Below, piece by piece: positions 8,620-15,681 of a stretch of 17,914 nt of DNA. The position numbers were made by a program, and so were the translations under genes. A model generated the notes under the pieces. That model was not told where the DNA came from, did not search any database, and was given only the letters and a program-made list of their open reading frames with translations. The DNA lies in contig DATCVA010000019.1 of NCBI GenBank assembly GCA_036567205.1, positions 1 through 17,914 on the forward strand, in the 5' to 3' direction. The DNA is from DATCVA01 sp036567205. Lineage in GTDB: Bacteria; Pseudomonadota; Gammaproteobacteria; Burkholderiales; Burkholderiaceae_B. Positions within the stretch are counted from its first letter, which is position 1. Each line of letters starts with the position of its first letter.

Positions 8620-9696
8620 TCAAAGCTGAATGCACAGGGTGTCGCCAAATACAAAGGCTGTCCGAACCTCTCTCTCTTGTAAAACTTCATCGCCGGCGCG
8701 TCGAGGCCCATCACCAAACGCCCATAAATAATCGTCGATAAGCACCCACCCCCCTTCCTTAACAAAAGGCAGCCATGTGTCGATGTCCAGTCTGACGTCC
8801 TCATATCGATGATTACCATCGATATGTATTATCGATATTTCGCCACGCACTTCAGTATTGCCGAACTCTTCAGTGCAAACGCCTTCCGAAGCGGCAGCAA
8901 GCCGATAATCATCACATGCAAGGCCCGACGGCTTACGAATGTAATTCACGTTGTCGAACCCTGAGAGAGATGCGATAAAGCATCTAAATACTTTTTGCCA
9001 ATCTATTTCAAATGCCTGCCGATTCAGCAAAGCGGCACCGTCGCCCTGATTCTGGATGGACGTCGCCTCCCATGGATCCACACATATAAGTGGCCCAATA
9101 TCATGACATTTCGCGAGCCAAGCCAAAGCAAATGCAGACCGACCATACAAGCACCCAATTTCCACGATGTCGCCTAATGGAGCCGCCCTTGCAACGCTAG
9201 CCAAAAGCTGCAATTTGATATCGTCATTCTGGCCTGGGATCTGATTGTAGCCATAATGAAGGTTGGCATAGCGAGAAACCGGCAGCAAAACCGCCGCATC
9301 AGACAACGGCAAACTCTTATCGTCAACGCATGCCCGCGCCCATTCGTAAGCCGCCCCATATTTGAACCAGTTCGTCTCAAATGGAGATTCGTTACATACG
9401 CTGAACGTAACGGGCGAATCGCTATTGGTCGATAGTGACTGCAAATGAGACCAAATCCCGGCATGAGGAGAAAACACCAGACTGATTTCTTGCTCTGCAA
9501 GTAATCTGAAAAAACATTGATCGAAATTAGCTTCGGTAATATAAGGCAATGAAATCACACCGGCCTTTTCTCGGTGTGCAAATACTGGTTCGGAAGTGGC
9601 CAAAACAACTCGCAAACCCAATTCGTTAGCCATTTTTATAACCGTGGATGACTCCGCCATATTCGAGGGAAAAACAAGTATAGATTTAAATTTCAC
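8620..9696 (-). CDS. SAM-dependent methyltransferase with extra N-terminal nucleotide-fold domain
   Basis: This is the last gene of the minus-strand set and a likely small-molecule (sugar O- or N-) methyltransferase. Of 358 residues, about 150-358 are a class I methyltransferase of the Methyltransf_24 kind: VEIGCLYGRSAFALA (motif I, 178-192), LICVDPWE (203-210), IIHIDGNHRYEDV (289-301) and GGWVLIDDY (315-323). HIDGxHxYxxV and LIDDY are hallmarks of that family, found in CmcI- and sugar-methylating enzymes. The first 110 residues form a separate alternating beta/alpha unit (SILVFPSNMAESSTVIKMAN, LRVVLATSEP, ISLVFSPHAG) resembling the pre-ATP-grasp domain, but no ATP-grasp domain follows. The start is GTG at 9696 with only a weak AGG upstream; the ATG 11 codons later would remove the first beta strand. 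It is separated from the acyltransferase by 161 bases and may have its own promoter. The substrate is unknown. Confidence 0.85.
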   Translation of the reverse strand: MKFKSILVFPSNMAESSTVIKMANELGLRVVLATSEPVFAHREKAGVISLPYITEANFDQCFFRLLAEQEISLVFSPHAGIWSHLQSLSTNSDSPVTFSVCNESPFETNWFKYGAAYEWARACVDDKSLPLSDAAVLLPVSRYANLHYGYNQIPGQNDDIKLQLLASVARAAPLGDIVEIGCLYGRSAFALAWLAKCHDIGPLICVDPWEATSIQNQGDGAALLNRQAFEIDWQKVFRCFIASLSGFDNVNYIRKPSGLACDDYRLAAASEGVCTEEFGNTEVRGEISIIHIDGNHRYEDVRLDIDTWLPFVKEGGWVLIDDYLWAFGDGPRRAGDEVLQEREVRTAFVFGDTLCIQL

Positions 9697-9857
9697 AAAA
9701 ATAATTGCCTACGTTAGAAATAAAAATAAGCCTGAGCATTAGCCCATTAATACCGAGGTGATCAAAATAAATTAAGTCCGCTCAAGGATATGATCGATAA
9801 CCCCGCTGCTCACTGCTTCATCGGAATTCCCATGTTTCATTGGTATGAAAATAAATG

Positions 9858-10520
9858 TCAGGCATTCCCACTTTCTCTCATTTTTTTCTTGAGCCTCAAC
9901 ATCGCGACATCCGGCTGATGCTTCGCTGGATTTCCATAAATCAGGGAGTCTTCCGGCATATTACGCATCACAATCGATCCAGCACTGACTCGGCTTCGAT
10001 CGCCAATGCTTATCTTTGGAAGTATCTTCGCTCCCGTTGCGACAAGACATTCCTCACCGAGGGCAACATATCCGTCCGCACATGCATAAGGCATCAGAGA
10101 GGAAAACTGCCCTATCTTGGAGTCATGCCCAACAGCAGAATAGACATTCATGAAAACAAAATCACCCATTTCTGCATTTCCTGCGACGACAGTGAACGGC
10201 GCAAAAATACAGCCGGCGCCAATCTGTGCATACCGGGATACTACCGCCTGGGGATGTATATAGGTCTGCCATTCAAAACCGAATTTGGCATAGCGTTCTA
10301 GAACATCGCGTTTATACTCCGGGTACCCGACCGAGAAAAGGGCTTTATGACAACCTCCAGTCCAATCCATCGGTGAGATAACCTCGTAGCCTGGAAGCGA
10401 TAAGCCTGGAGTCTCATCCAAAACACATACCACACGGAATCGTGGATCATCTTCAAGATAGCCCAATAGTTCCTTCGCCAGCCCCCTTGCGCCTACCAAC
10501 ACAATATCTGTTCTTGCCAT
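9858..10520 (-). CDS. NeuD/PglD-type sugar O/N-acyltransferase (left-handed beta helix)
   Basis: This enzyme probably transfers an acyl group to an amino sugar on its nucleotide carrier. Of 220 residues, about 4-85 are the Rossmann-like N-terminal domain (DIVLVGARGLAKELLGYL) that binds the sugar nucleotide in PglD. About 88-205 are hexapeptide repeats (GAGCIFAPFTVVAG, GHDSKIGQFSS, GEECLVATGAKI, GDRSRVSAGSIV) closing with SLIYGNPAK. His132 in AVGHDSKIG matches the catalytic His of the PglD/NeuD family. I chose ATG at 10520, which lies 10 bases after the preceding methyltransferase stop. A longer frame from GTG at 10562 adds 14 residues with no counterpart in the family and overlaps that gene. 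With an aminotransferase in the same operon, it is the best candidate to acylate the 4-amino group. The donor may be acetyl-CoA or, given the neighbouring ACP, an acyl-ACP. Confidence 0.88.
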   Translation of the reverse strand: MARTDIVLVGARGLAKELLGYLEDDPRFRVVCVLDETPGLSLPGYEVISPMDWTGGCHKALFSVGYPEYKRDVLERYAKFGFEWQTYIHPQAVVSRYAQIGAGCIFAPFTVVAGNAEMGDFVFMNVYSAVGHDSKIGQFSSLMPYACADGYVALGEECLVATGAKILPKISIGDRSRVSAGSIVMRNMPEDSLIYGNPAKHQPDVAMLRLKKKMRESGNA

Positions 10521-10530
10521 ACGTGTCGGT

Positions 10531-11436
10531 TCAAGCCGTAGTAAATATAGCTGCCATCGCACGCGGCAGAAATTGGCCGCCAGGCGGGCGCATGCCGCTG
10601 CCGCACACTAACTTCACCAACCGAAGACCTACGGCTTCCGCCATCAGAACTGGCTCGCTCTCACGATGAAACTCATAAACATGGTCACGCTGCGGAGACT
10701 CAAGGGCCGTACTGAAGAAAACCAATCCGCCTGGGGACAAACGCCGGGCAATCGCCTCAAATAATGCCGGGGGATCGGACAAGTGCTCAGCCAACATGGC
10801 TGCCATTATTCCATCATATTTCTGATCAATGGCCCCCGCATCAAGGGAAAGGACATCTTTAACCTCGAAGGAAACTCGATTCGTGTGTTCAGAAACAGCT
10901 GCCAGCCGTGAGGCAATATCGATAGCTGTCGGGCTTATATCGTATCCAGTAAGCCTCGCATCACGTCGATGATCGGCCGCAAGCAATCCCATTACTCCGT
11001 GCCCGCATGCAAGTTCCACGATCCGTGGACTTTCCGGCAATCTGTCCAGAAACTCATTGCGAAACATGGTCAGATGCTCTGTCATGCTCTCCCAAAAAGG
11101 ATAAATAAGAATTGCCGCCCACATGTACGGAGTCATATAGGAGCTGTTCTCGTAAACCTGTTGAATTATTTCCGGCAAGGCTTCGGGGTTGTAACTACCT
11201 TGTGTCTCATACTTGCGCTGAGCTTGGCCTACGTGCATGCAATACTGAGCATAGCCACGGACGGCATGAGCAAAAACTTCCTCTCCATACGCATCACGAG
11301 CCCAGGATGCCAACGGATTGAGCATCCAGTCGCAGATCGGCTGATTATGACGATAGCTTCTTAGAGCCGCTGGGTAAAAAAGCTTTCCATTTTTTTGTAA
11401 AGCCAGAAGAAAATCATTCTGTACAGTCATTTTCAT
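10531..11436 (-). CDS. Class I SAM-dependent methyltransferase
   Basis: This 301-residue protein has a helical N-terminal region of about 130 residues rich in Tyr and Trp, then a Rossmann methyltransferase. Its motifs are IVELACGHGVMGLLAA (motif I, 139-154), LTGYDISPTAIDIA (162-175), VSFEVKDVLSLDA (188-200), YDGIMAAMLAEHL (207-219) and RLSPGGLVFFST (232-243). This is the UbiE/Methyltransf_25 pattern of small-molecule O-, N- or C-methylation. The start may be ATG at 11436 or ATG at 11430. The second has a better-spaced GGGG about seven bases upstream; the first lies only one base from it. The gap from the LuxC-like stop is nine bases, so co-translation is likely. By context it probably methylates the sugar or its acyl group. 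The exact acceptor is unknown. Confidence 0.87.
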   Translation of the reverse strand: MKMTVQNDFLLALQKNGKLFYPAALRSYRHNQPICDWMLNPLASWARDAYGEEVFAHAVRGYAQYCMHVGQAQRKYETQGSYNPEALPEIIQQVYENSSYMTPYMWAAILIYPFWESMTEHLTMFRNEFLDRLPESPRIVELACGHGVMGLLAADHRRDARLTGYDISPTAIDIASRLAAVSEHTNRVSFEVKDVLSLDAGAIDQKYDGIMAAMLAEHLSDPPALFEAIARRLSPGGLVFFSTALESPQRDHVYEFHRESEPVLMAEAVGLRLVKLVCGSGMRPPGGQFLPRAMAAIFTTA

Positions 11437-11445
11437 GCCCCACGA

Positions 11446-12726
11446 CTACAAGTTGGATTGAGAAAGAAGATGGCGAACCTTTCGCGTCATTGGCTGGACC
11501 AGATCGTAGCCATCCCAGGGCGAGTCGAAGACGTGCATCATGCCGATTCTGACAATCCGATCAACGCCATTACGCCCGACCTGTTCAACCAAGCGCATTT
11601 CGGCCTCCAGATTTGTCATGCCCAAACCAAGGGTTTGCACACTTCCATCGAGCATTGGCACGATGTCTTCCAGAGATCGGACAGGGACAATATGCAGCGT
11701 CCTGCCCTGCGTGGGAGTTGGAAAAACTGTCGACCTGTATACCAGCAAAGTCCAATCCGTTCCCAAGGGAAATACACCATAGGCTTGCGAATTCACTTGC
11801 ACCTCCGCGCGTGCACGAAGAATTGTTGTCGACAGCGATGGATCAATAGACTCGCGCGGATGGTAGTCGTTCTCGCGCCTGAAAGCGCTTTCAATAGCAG
11901 CAATTAGAGGCTTCAGATCATCTTCTGGCAAATGCTCAACGAAAAGGATTTGGGGTGAACTGCAGGCAGCCTGCTCGAATTGCCATACATCACGCGCAAG
12001 CCTTTGGCACCAGTTTGAAACAAGATTTTGGTCTCGCCACGCGCCACGATCCAGTGCGGCAACAGACATACGGGGACCAAACACCATCAGGCGGGCCCAA
12101 TAGGGAAATGGCAGACGGCGCAAAGTATCGACTGCCTCTTGCCCCCCCCAGATCATTGCCCCGTCGCTTGCTGAGGCCATTGCTTCTTGCAAATCCCGAC
12201 GATCATTTGGAAAGGTGACAAACCGAAGCCTCCCCGCAAAGCGCGCTATCCCAGGAACAAGCGACAAACTCAAAAGCAAAACCCGCATGGACTCGACAAA
12301 GGCGCTAGGAACGCGAACCAGGCAGACGTTTCCGCCAAGCAACGCACAAATCGGTGACAGGATAGGCAACGTTGGTACGTTAGCTGCCGGCCAGTGCGCA
12401 ACAAGCCCCACAGGGAAGCGGCGGAATCGATTCTTACCCTGGGCATTCCAGCTATCAAGAGACTCCGGCCCCAATTCCCGATGCAACAATGCCAGCAGAG
12501 TACTTCGGCGAAGCCAGAGACTAAGAAAAATTGCCCCTGGTATCTGGGCGGCCGGGGACTCCAATATTGTTTTTGACCAAGCATCCAGCACGCCAAGCAG
12601 ACACTCCAGGCCAGGGCTCTCATCATTCTGCGCCTGTCGGAGTTCTGAAGCCAACTGGATGAGCTGTTGCGGCTTATCGATAGCCGAAATGTGAAAGCAA
12701 GGAGCCAGTTCAACAACCATAGTCAC
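11446..12726 (-). CDS. LuxC-like acyl-CoA/acyl-protein reductase
   Basis: Members of the LuxC family reduce a thioester-activated acyl group to the aldehyde with NADPH. In bioluminescent bacteria LuxC works with LuxE and LuxD. This product has 426 residues with the aldehyde-dehydrogenase-like layout of LuxC: RRFPVGLVAHWPAANVP (102-118), SPICALLGGNVCLVRVPS, MIWGGQEAVDTLRRLP (191-206), LMVFGPRMSVAALDR (213-227) and VWQFEQAACSSPQILFVE (247-264). Cys255 in the last motif is at the place of the catalytic, acyl-accepting Cys. The GTG start at 12726 overlaps the LuxE-like stop by four bases (GTGA) and has GGAG six bases upstream; ATG at 12720 is less well placed. No luxA, luxB or luxD is present, so a light-producing role is unlikely. 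It lies between acyl-activating and sugar-modifying genes, which suggests a role in preparing the glycan's acyl substituent. Confidence 0.9.
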   Translation of the reverse strand: MTMVVELAPCFHISAIDKPQQLIQLASELRQAQNDESPGLECLLGVLDAWSKTILESPAAQIPGAIFLSLWLRRSTLLALLHRELGPESLDSWNAQGKNRFRRFPVGLVAHWPAANVPTLPILSPICALLGGNVCLVRVPSAFVESMRVLLLSLSLVPGIARFAGRLRFVTFPNDRRDLQEAMASASDGAMIWGGQEAVDTLRRLPFPYWARLMVFGPRMSVAALDRGAWRDQNLVSNWCQRLARDVWQFEQAACSSPQILFVEHLPEDDLKPLIAAIESAFRRENDYHPRESIDPSLSTTILRARAEVQVNSQAYGVFPLGTDWTLLVYRSTVFPTPTQGRTLHIVPVRSLEDIVPMLDGSVQTLGLGMTNLEAEMRLVEQVGRNGVDRIVRIGMMHVFDSPWDGYDLVQPMTRKVRHLLSQSNL

Positions 12727-13841
12727 AATACTCTCCGTCGATCAAGGTTGCCACACCCCCTGACTTCAGCCTTTGGGACTCGCCCGCTAAACCGAAAGGC
12801 GATTCCTGGACGCCCACAAGAGCACCCCCCCTCAGCCACCACTGTCGCCAAATCATCCGTAAGCAGCAAATGCCCAGGAAAACTGGTTGGCAGAATGCTA
12901 CCGACCTGGACCAGGCCTGTGCTACCGACAGGAACAGGCTGCAATGTCATCGGATCTCGCACAATAACTGATCCGAAAACCGGCGCGTGCTTGTTACCGG
13001 CGCTACAATCTGGATAGATGATTCCCAGATTTTCCACCATCCCGTAATAGTCGATAATCTGATCCGCCCCGCACCCTACTACATTGGCAAGCGAAGAATT
13101 GAATTCCTGCTTGCTAACCGCTTCCGCCTCTAGCCTCTTCCATCCACCACTATGCAGAACAATAGCTTTTCGCAAGCCCAGGGATTGTCCCGTAGCCAAT
13201 AAGGGACGAATTAGATTTGCCCATAGAATAGAAGTAAATCCATAAATTATGACTGGGAAATCTGCATTGACTTCCCTGAACGAATCTACCGCATCCTGAT
13301 CAATGTCAAGATCGTCACCGCGCAATGCGTAGGTCGTGGAAGTTGCAAAAGGTGCCAGAGCACGAATGGCTGCTGCTCTGGCACCCAAGTTGGCTGCATT
13401 CCCATTGGTGGATGCGATGTCTACCACCAGATAGGGACGTCGATCCGAGCCAATGTAGTTTCGCAAAATGGAAACAACCCCCCGATTCATACGAAGCGCT
13501 GTCTGCCTATCAAGGCTGATGCGACTAGGGTTCTGCCCTGTTGTCGCACTCGACAGCAAAGTCCGAAGCACCTGCCCAGGGGGAATCAGGGAAAAGGGGG
13601 GATCCCTCTTGAATACAGAAACTGGCAGCCAAGGCAAATCTGCGGTCCTCCCTGCCTCTCCCAACGGTATTGGCCAGTGGGAAACATAATTGGCATAACC
13701 AGAATTCAGATTTGCCGCATGCGAGATATGATCCCTGAAAAGCTCAAAACTAGTTTTCTCAAGATCAGGAGTAATTTCTGGATATGGTCCTTCAGACAGC
13801 AGATGATCAACCCGGGCATTTAAATTTTCAAGGGAATACAT
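12723..13841 (-). CDS. LuxE-like acyl-protein synthetase
   Basis: The LuxE family activates a fatty or other carboxylic acid with ATP to an acyl-AMP, then holds the acyl group on a Cys before passing it to LuxC. This protein of about 372 residues shows TLLSSATTGQNPSRI (ATP loop, near 97-102), HSGGWKRLE (near 230-238), DYYGMVENLGIIYPDC (near 264-279), LLLTDDLATV and a closing RFSGRVPKAEVRGCGNLD. The Cys in RGCGN, ten residues from the end, matches in position the acylated C-terminal Cys of Vibrio LuxE. ATG at 13841 is taken as the start. TTG at 13850 overlaps the ligase stop by four bases (TTGA) and would add three residues; neither has a clear ribosome site. It is tightly coupled to the LuxC-like gene, so the two probably act as a complex. 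The natural acid substrate is unknown. Confidence 0.9.
   Translation of the reverse strand: MYSLENLNARVDHLLSEGPYPEITPDLEKTSFELFRDHISHAANLNSGYANYVSHWPIPLGEAGRTADLPWLPVSVFKRDPPFSLIPPGQVLRTLLSSATTGQNPSRISLDRQTALRMNRGVVSILRNYIGSDRRPYLVVDIASTNGNAANLGARAAAIRALAPFATSTTYALRGDDLDIDQDAVDSFREVNADFPVIIYGFTSILWANLIRPLLATGQSLGLRKAIVLHSGGWKRLEAEAVSKQEFNSSLANVVGCGADQIIDYYGMVENLGIIYPDCSAGNKHAPVFGSVIVRDPMTLQPVPVGSTGLVQVGSILPTSFPGHLLLTDDLATVVAEGGCSCGRPGIAFRFSGRVPKAEVRGCGNLDRRRVL
12733..12736 (-). promoter_or_regulatory. Ribosome binding site deciding the LuxC-like GTG start
   Basis: GGAG on the minus strand, inside the end of the LuxE-like gene, stands six bases before GTG at 12726 but twelve before the alternative ATG at 12720. 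It favours the GTG start and translational coupling through the GTGA overlap. Confidence 0.65.
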
Positions 13842-13846
13842 ATAAT

Positions 13847-15295
13847 TCAACCGATTGCGCTTCGCAAAGCTTTTCTATCGAGCTTGCCATTAGACGTTAG
13901 CGGAAAATTTGGCAAAACCACCACTTGCCGGCACGTCCAGGCAACGGGCATTATCCGCAATATTTTATCGATCAACACGGCATCGGAGTCTATATTTTCA
14001 GAAACGACAAATACAACCGGCACCTCACCGGCCTCTGTATCGGTGACCGACAGTACGGCCACTTCATGCACTCCCTTCACATCCCGCACAGCACTTTCAA
14101 TTTCCGTGAAAGATATACGCCTACCTCGAATCTTCAGAAAGTCATCGTTGCGTCCCTCGATCCATAAAAAGCCCTCTGCATCAACCCAACCTCTATCCCC
14201 GGTCAGAAGCCATCCATCAGCAAAACGCAATTTGCTTGACTCCGCGTCATTCCAATAACCGGCACACACCGAAGGTCCGGCGATTTCGATATTACCGACT
14301 TCCATAGGGGGCAAGTCTCGTCGGTGCCCATCCACGACTCTCAAGCAAAGATTATCCAATGCCTTTCCGACACTACCGCGATGGCTAGTTATATATTCTG
14401 GCGCGAGACTGGTTATTCGTGAAGTAGCCTCGGTTTGTCCGTACATTACATGAAAGTCAACACCAGGCAGTCGATGCAAAAACTCGTCGATTTGTTCTGG
14501 ACCCAACCGCCCTCCCGCCTGAAGCACGCGACGCAATGCGGGCAAACCTATCTTTCCAAGGCTAGATCGCGATAAAAGAATATTGAATACAGAAGGTACT
14601 CCTGCAAAAGTCGCACAATCATAATCGACCATCGCCTGAAGCACTTTATCGGGAAACATGAATCGGCGGTCAAAAACCACACTGCCGCCCACCGCTAAGT
14701 GGCTGTATAGGACACTTGCACCAAAGCAATATGACAGCGGCAGGATCAACATGGCACTATCTCCCATGGACAAGCCTTGGCTATGAATAATCGCAGTCGT
14801 ATTTGCAATCAAATTTTCATGTGTCACCATCACCAAGCGCGGATTACCCGTCGTTCCGGATGTTGGCATTAGAGCTGCCAAATCATTTCGATCACACTCT
14901 ATGGCATGAAAAATATCGCCAGAAGGGGTCGGATGCCCACACAAGAAAGCACATGTATCGGCCAGACTGCTGTCGTTGATGCTGCCAGACCACAGAGCAA
15001 CCGCCCCCGTCAACATTAATAGATTTTTAATGGCGGCATGATTGTTGCCATCCACCGGGACCACCACTAGGCCGGCATATATAGCGCCCAGTATTGCCAA
15101 GGCCGTTTCTGGATCCTGTCGACAGGCGATCACCACCCGACTTCCAGGAGCAAAGCCGTGTTCTATAAAACTGTTGGCCGCTGCACACACGTAGCTCTTC
15201 AGCCCTAAAAACACTTGACCATTCGCGGCATTAACAAAACTGCTGTTCGGCTGAAAATGGCGCGAAATCCATCCTACAAAATTTACGCTATCCAT
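13847..15295 (-). CDS. ANL-superfamily AMP-dependent acyl ligase (acyl-CoA/acyl-ACP synthetase-like)
   Basis: This 482-residue enzyme should adenylate a carboxylic acid and pass it to a thiol, here most plausibly the phosphopantetheine of the adjacent carrier protein. ANL motifs are present in order: A3 MPTSGTTGNPRLVMVTH (143-159), A5 YGQTEAT (285-291), A7 WLLTGDRGWVD (362-372), A8 FLKIRGRRIS (386-395) and A10 TSNGKLDRKAL (467-477), with Lys471 as the expected adenylation Lys. The A3 loop reads NPRLV where most members have a PKG core. The protein is somewhat shorter than typical acyl-CoA synthetases and has no condensation or carrier domain, as in stand-alone adenylating enzymes. ATG at 15295 follows the carrier-protein stop by ten bases; its ribosome site is weak. 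The end overlaps the TTG candidate of the LuxE-like gene. The acid it uses cannot be read from the sequence. Confidence 0.9.
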   Translation of the reverse strand: MDSVNFVGWISRHFQPNSSFVNAANGQVFLGLKSYVCAAANSFIEHGFAPGSRVVIACRQDPETALAILGAIYAGLVVVPVDGNNHAAIKNLLMLTGAVALWSGSINDSSLADTCAFLCGHPTPSGDIFHAIECDRNDLAALMPTSGTTGNPRLVMVTHENLIANTTAIIHSQGLSMGDSAMLILPLSYCFGASVLYSHLAVGGSVVFDRRFMFPDKVLQAMVDYDCATFAGVPSVFNILLSRSSLGKIGLPALRRVLQAGGRLGPEQIDEFLHRLPGVDFHVMYGQTEATSRITSLAPEYITSHRGSVGKALDNLCLRVVDGHRRDLPPMEVGNIEIAGPSVCAGYWNDAESSKLRFADGWLLTGDRGWVDAEGFLWIEGRNDDFLKIRGRRISFTEIESAVRDVKGVHEVAVLSVTDTEAGEVPVVFVVSENIDSDAVLIDKILRIMPVAWTCRQVVVLPNFPLTSNGKLDRKALRSAIG

Positions 15296-15305
15296 TCAAT
15301 TACAT

Positions 15306-15560
15306 TTATTGCATACGTTTACGGAGCACACCAGCAATCGCAGCAACGTCCTCCATCTCCATCATCTCATCAAGATCAAAAGAAATGGAAAATAGCGCTT
15401 CCAAGTGGGAGATCAGCGAGGTATGCCCAAGAGAATCCCAACCAGGAATATCCTCGGGGGTACTTTCCAGCGTTACAGTCTCAGGCTCAGTATCAAAAGC
15501 TTGTAAAAAACTTTTTCTGATGGAGCTGATTAACTCCTCATCAGACATCTTGGCAATCAT
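15306..15560 (-). CDS. Acyl carrier protein
   Basis: This small acidic helical protein of 84 residues carries an acyl chain on a phosphopantetheine arm. The attachment site is the Ser of GWDSLGH (Ser43), followed by the expected second helix, then SFDLDEMMEMEDVAAIAGVL. The start at ATG 15560 is fixed by AAGGA seven bases upstream; a longer open frame to 15599 lacks such a site. It is not the housekeeping fatty-acid ACP by context, since no fab genes adjoin. Instead it leads a run with an adenylating ligase and LuxE/LuxC-like proteins. Dedicated ACPs are also known in Pseudomonas flagellin glycosylation islands (recalled, not searched). It probably holds the acyl group that ends on the amino sugar or is reduced by the LuxC-like enzyme. 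Confidence 0.93.
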   Translation of the reverse strand: MIAKMSDEELISSIRKSFLQAFDTEPETVTLESTPEDIPGWDSLGHTSLISHLEALFSISFDLDEMMEMEDVAAIAGVLRKRMQ

Positions 15561-15567
15561 AAAAATT

Positions 15568-15572
15568 TCCTT
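15568..15572 (-). promoter_or_regulatory. Ribosome binding site of the acyl carrier protein
   Basis: AAGGA on the minus strand lies seven bases before ATG at 15560. It sets the start of the carrier protein rather than the upstream in-frame codon at 15599. Confidence 0.75.
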
Positions 15573-15681
15573 GCAATTAAAAACTCTGAAACACATCAAA
15601 AACCGGCCTGTTCCCGCCCTGATCGATCGGTATTTTTATGTGTGTATGCCGACTGACTTGTTTAACTTTCCCTGAAATCCA

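Noticed and set aside
8553..8621. Minus-strand frame of 22 codons beginning MTIIDAVNKG after the last methyltransferase
   Set aside because: Too short, no ribosome site, and nothing recognisable; chance frame in the convergent gap.
10521..10562. Longer start (GTG at 10562) for the NeuD-type acyltransferase
   Set aside because: It would add 14 residues absent from the family's usual start and overlap the upstream methyltransferase; ATG at 10520 fits the fold.
11446..13850. A bioluminescence (lux) operon
   Set aside because: LuxC-like and LuxE-like genes are present but luxA, luxB and luxD are not; the neighbours are sugar and methyl transfer genes.
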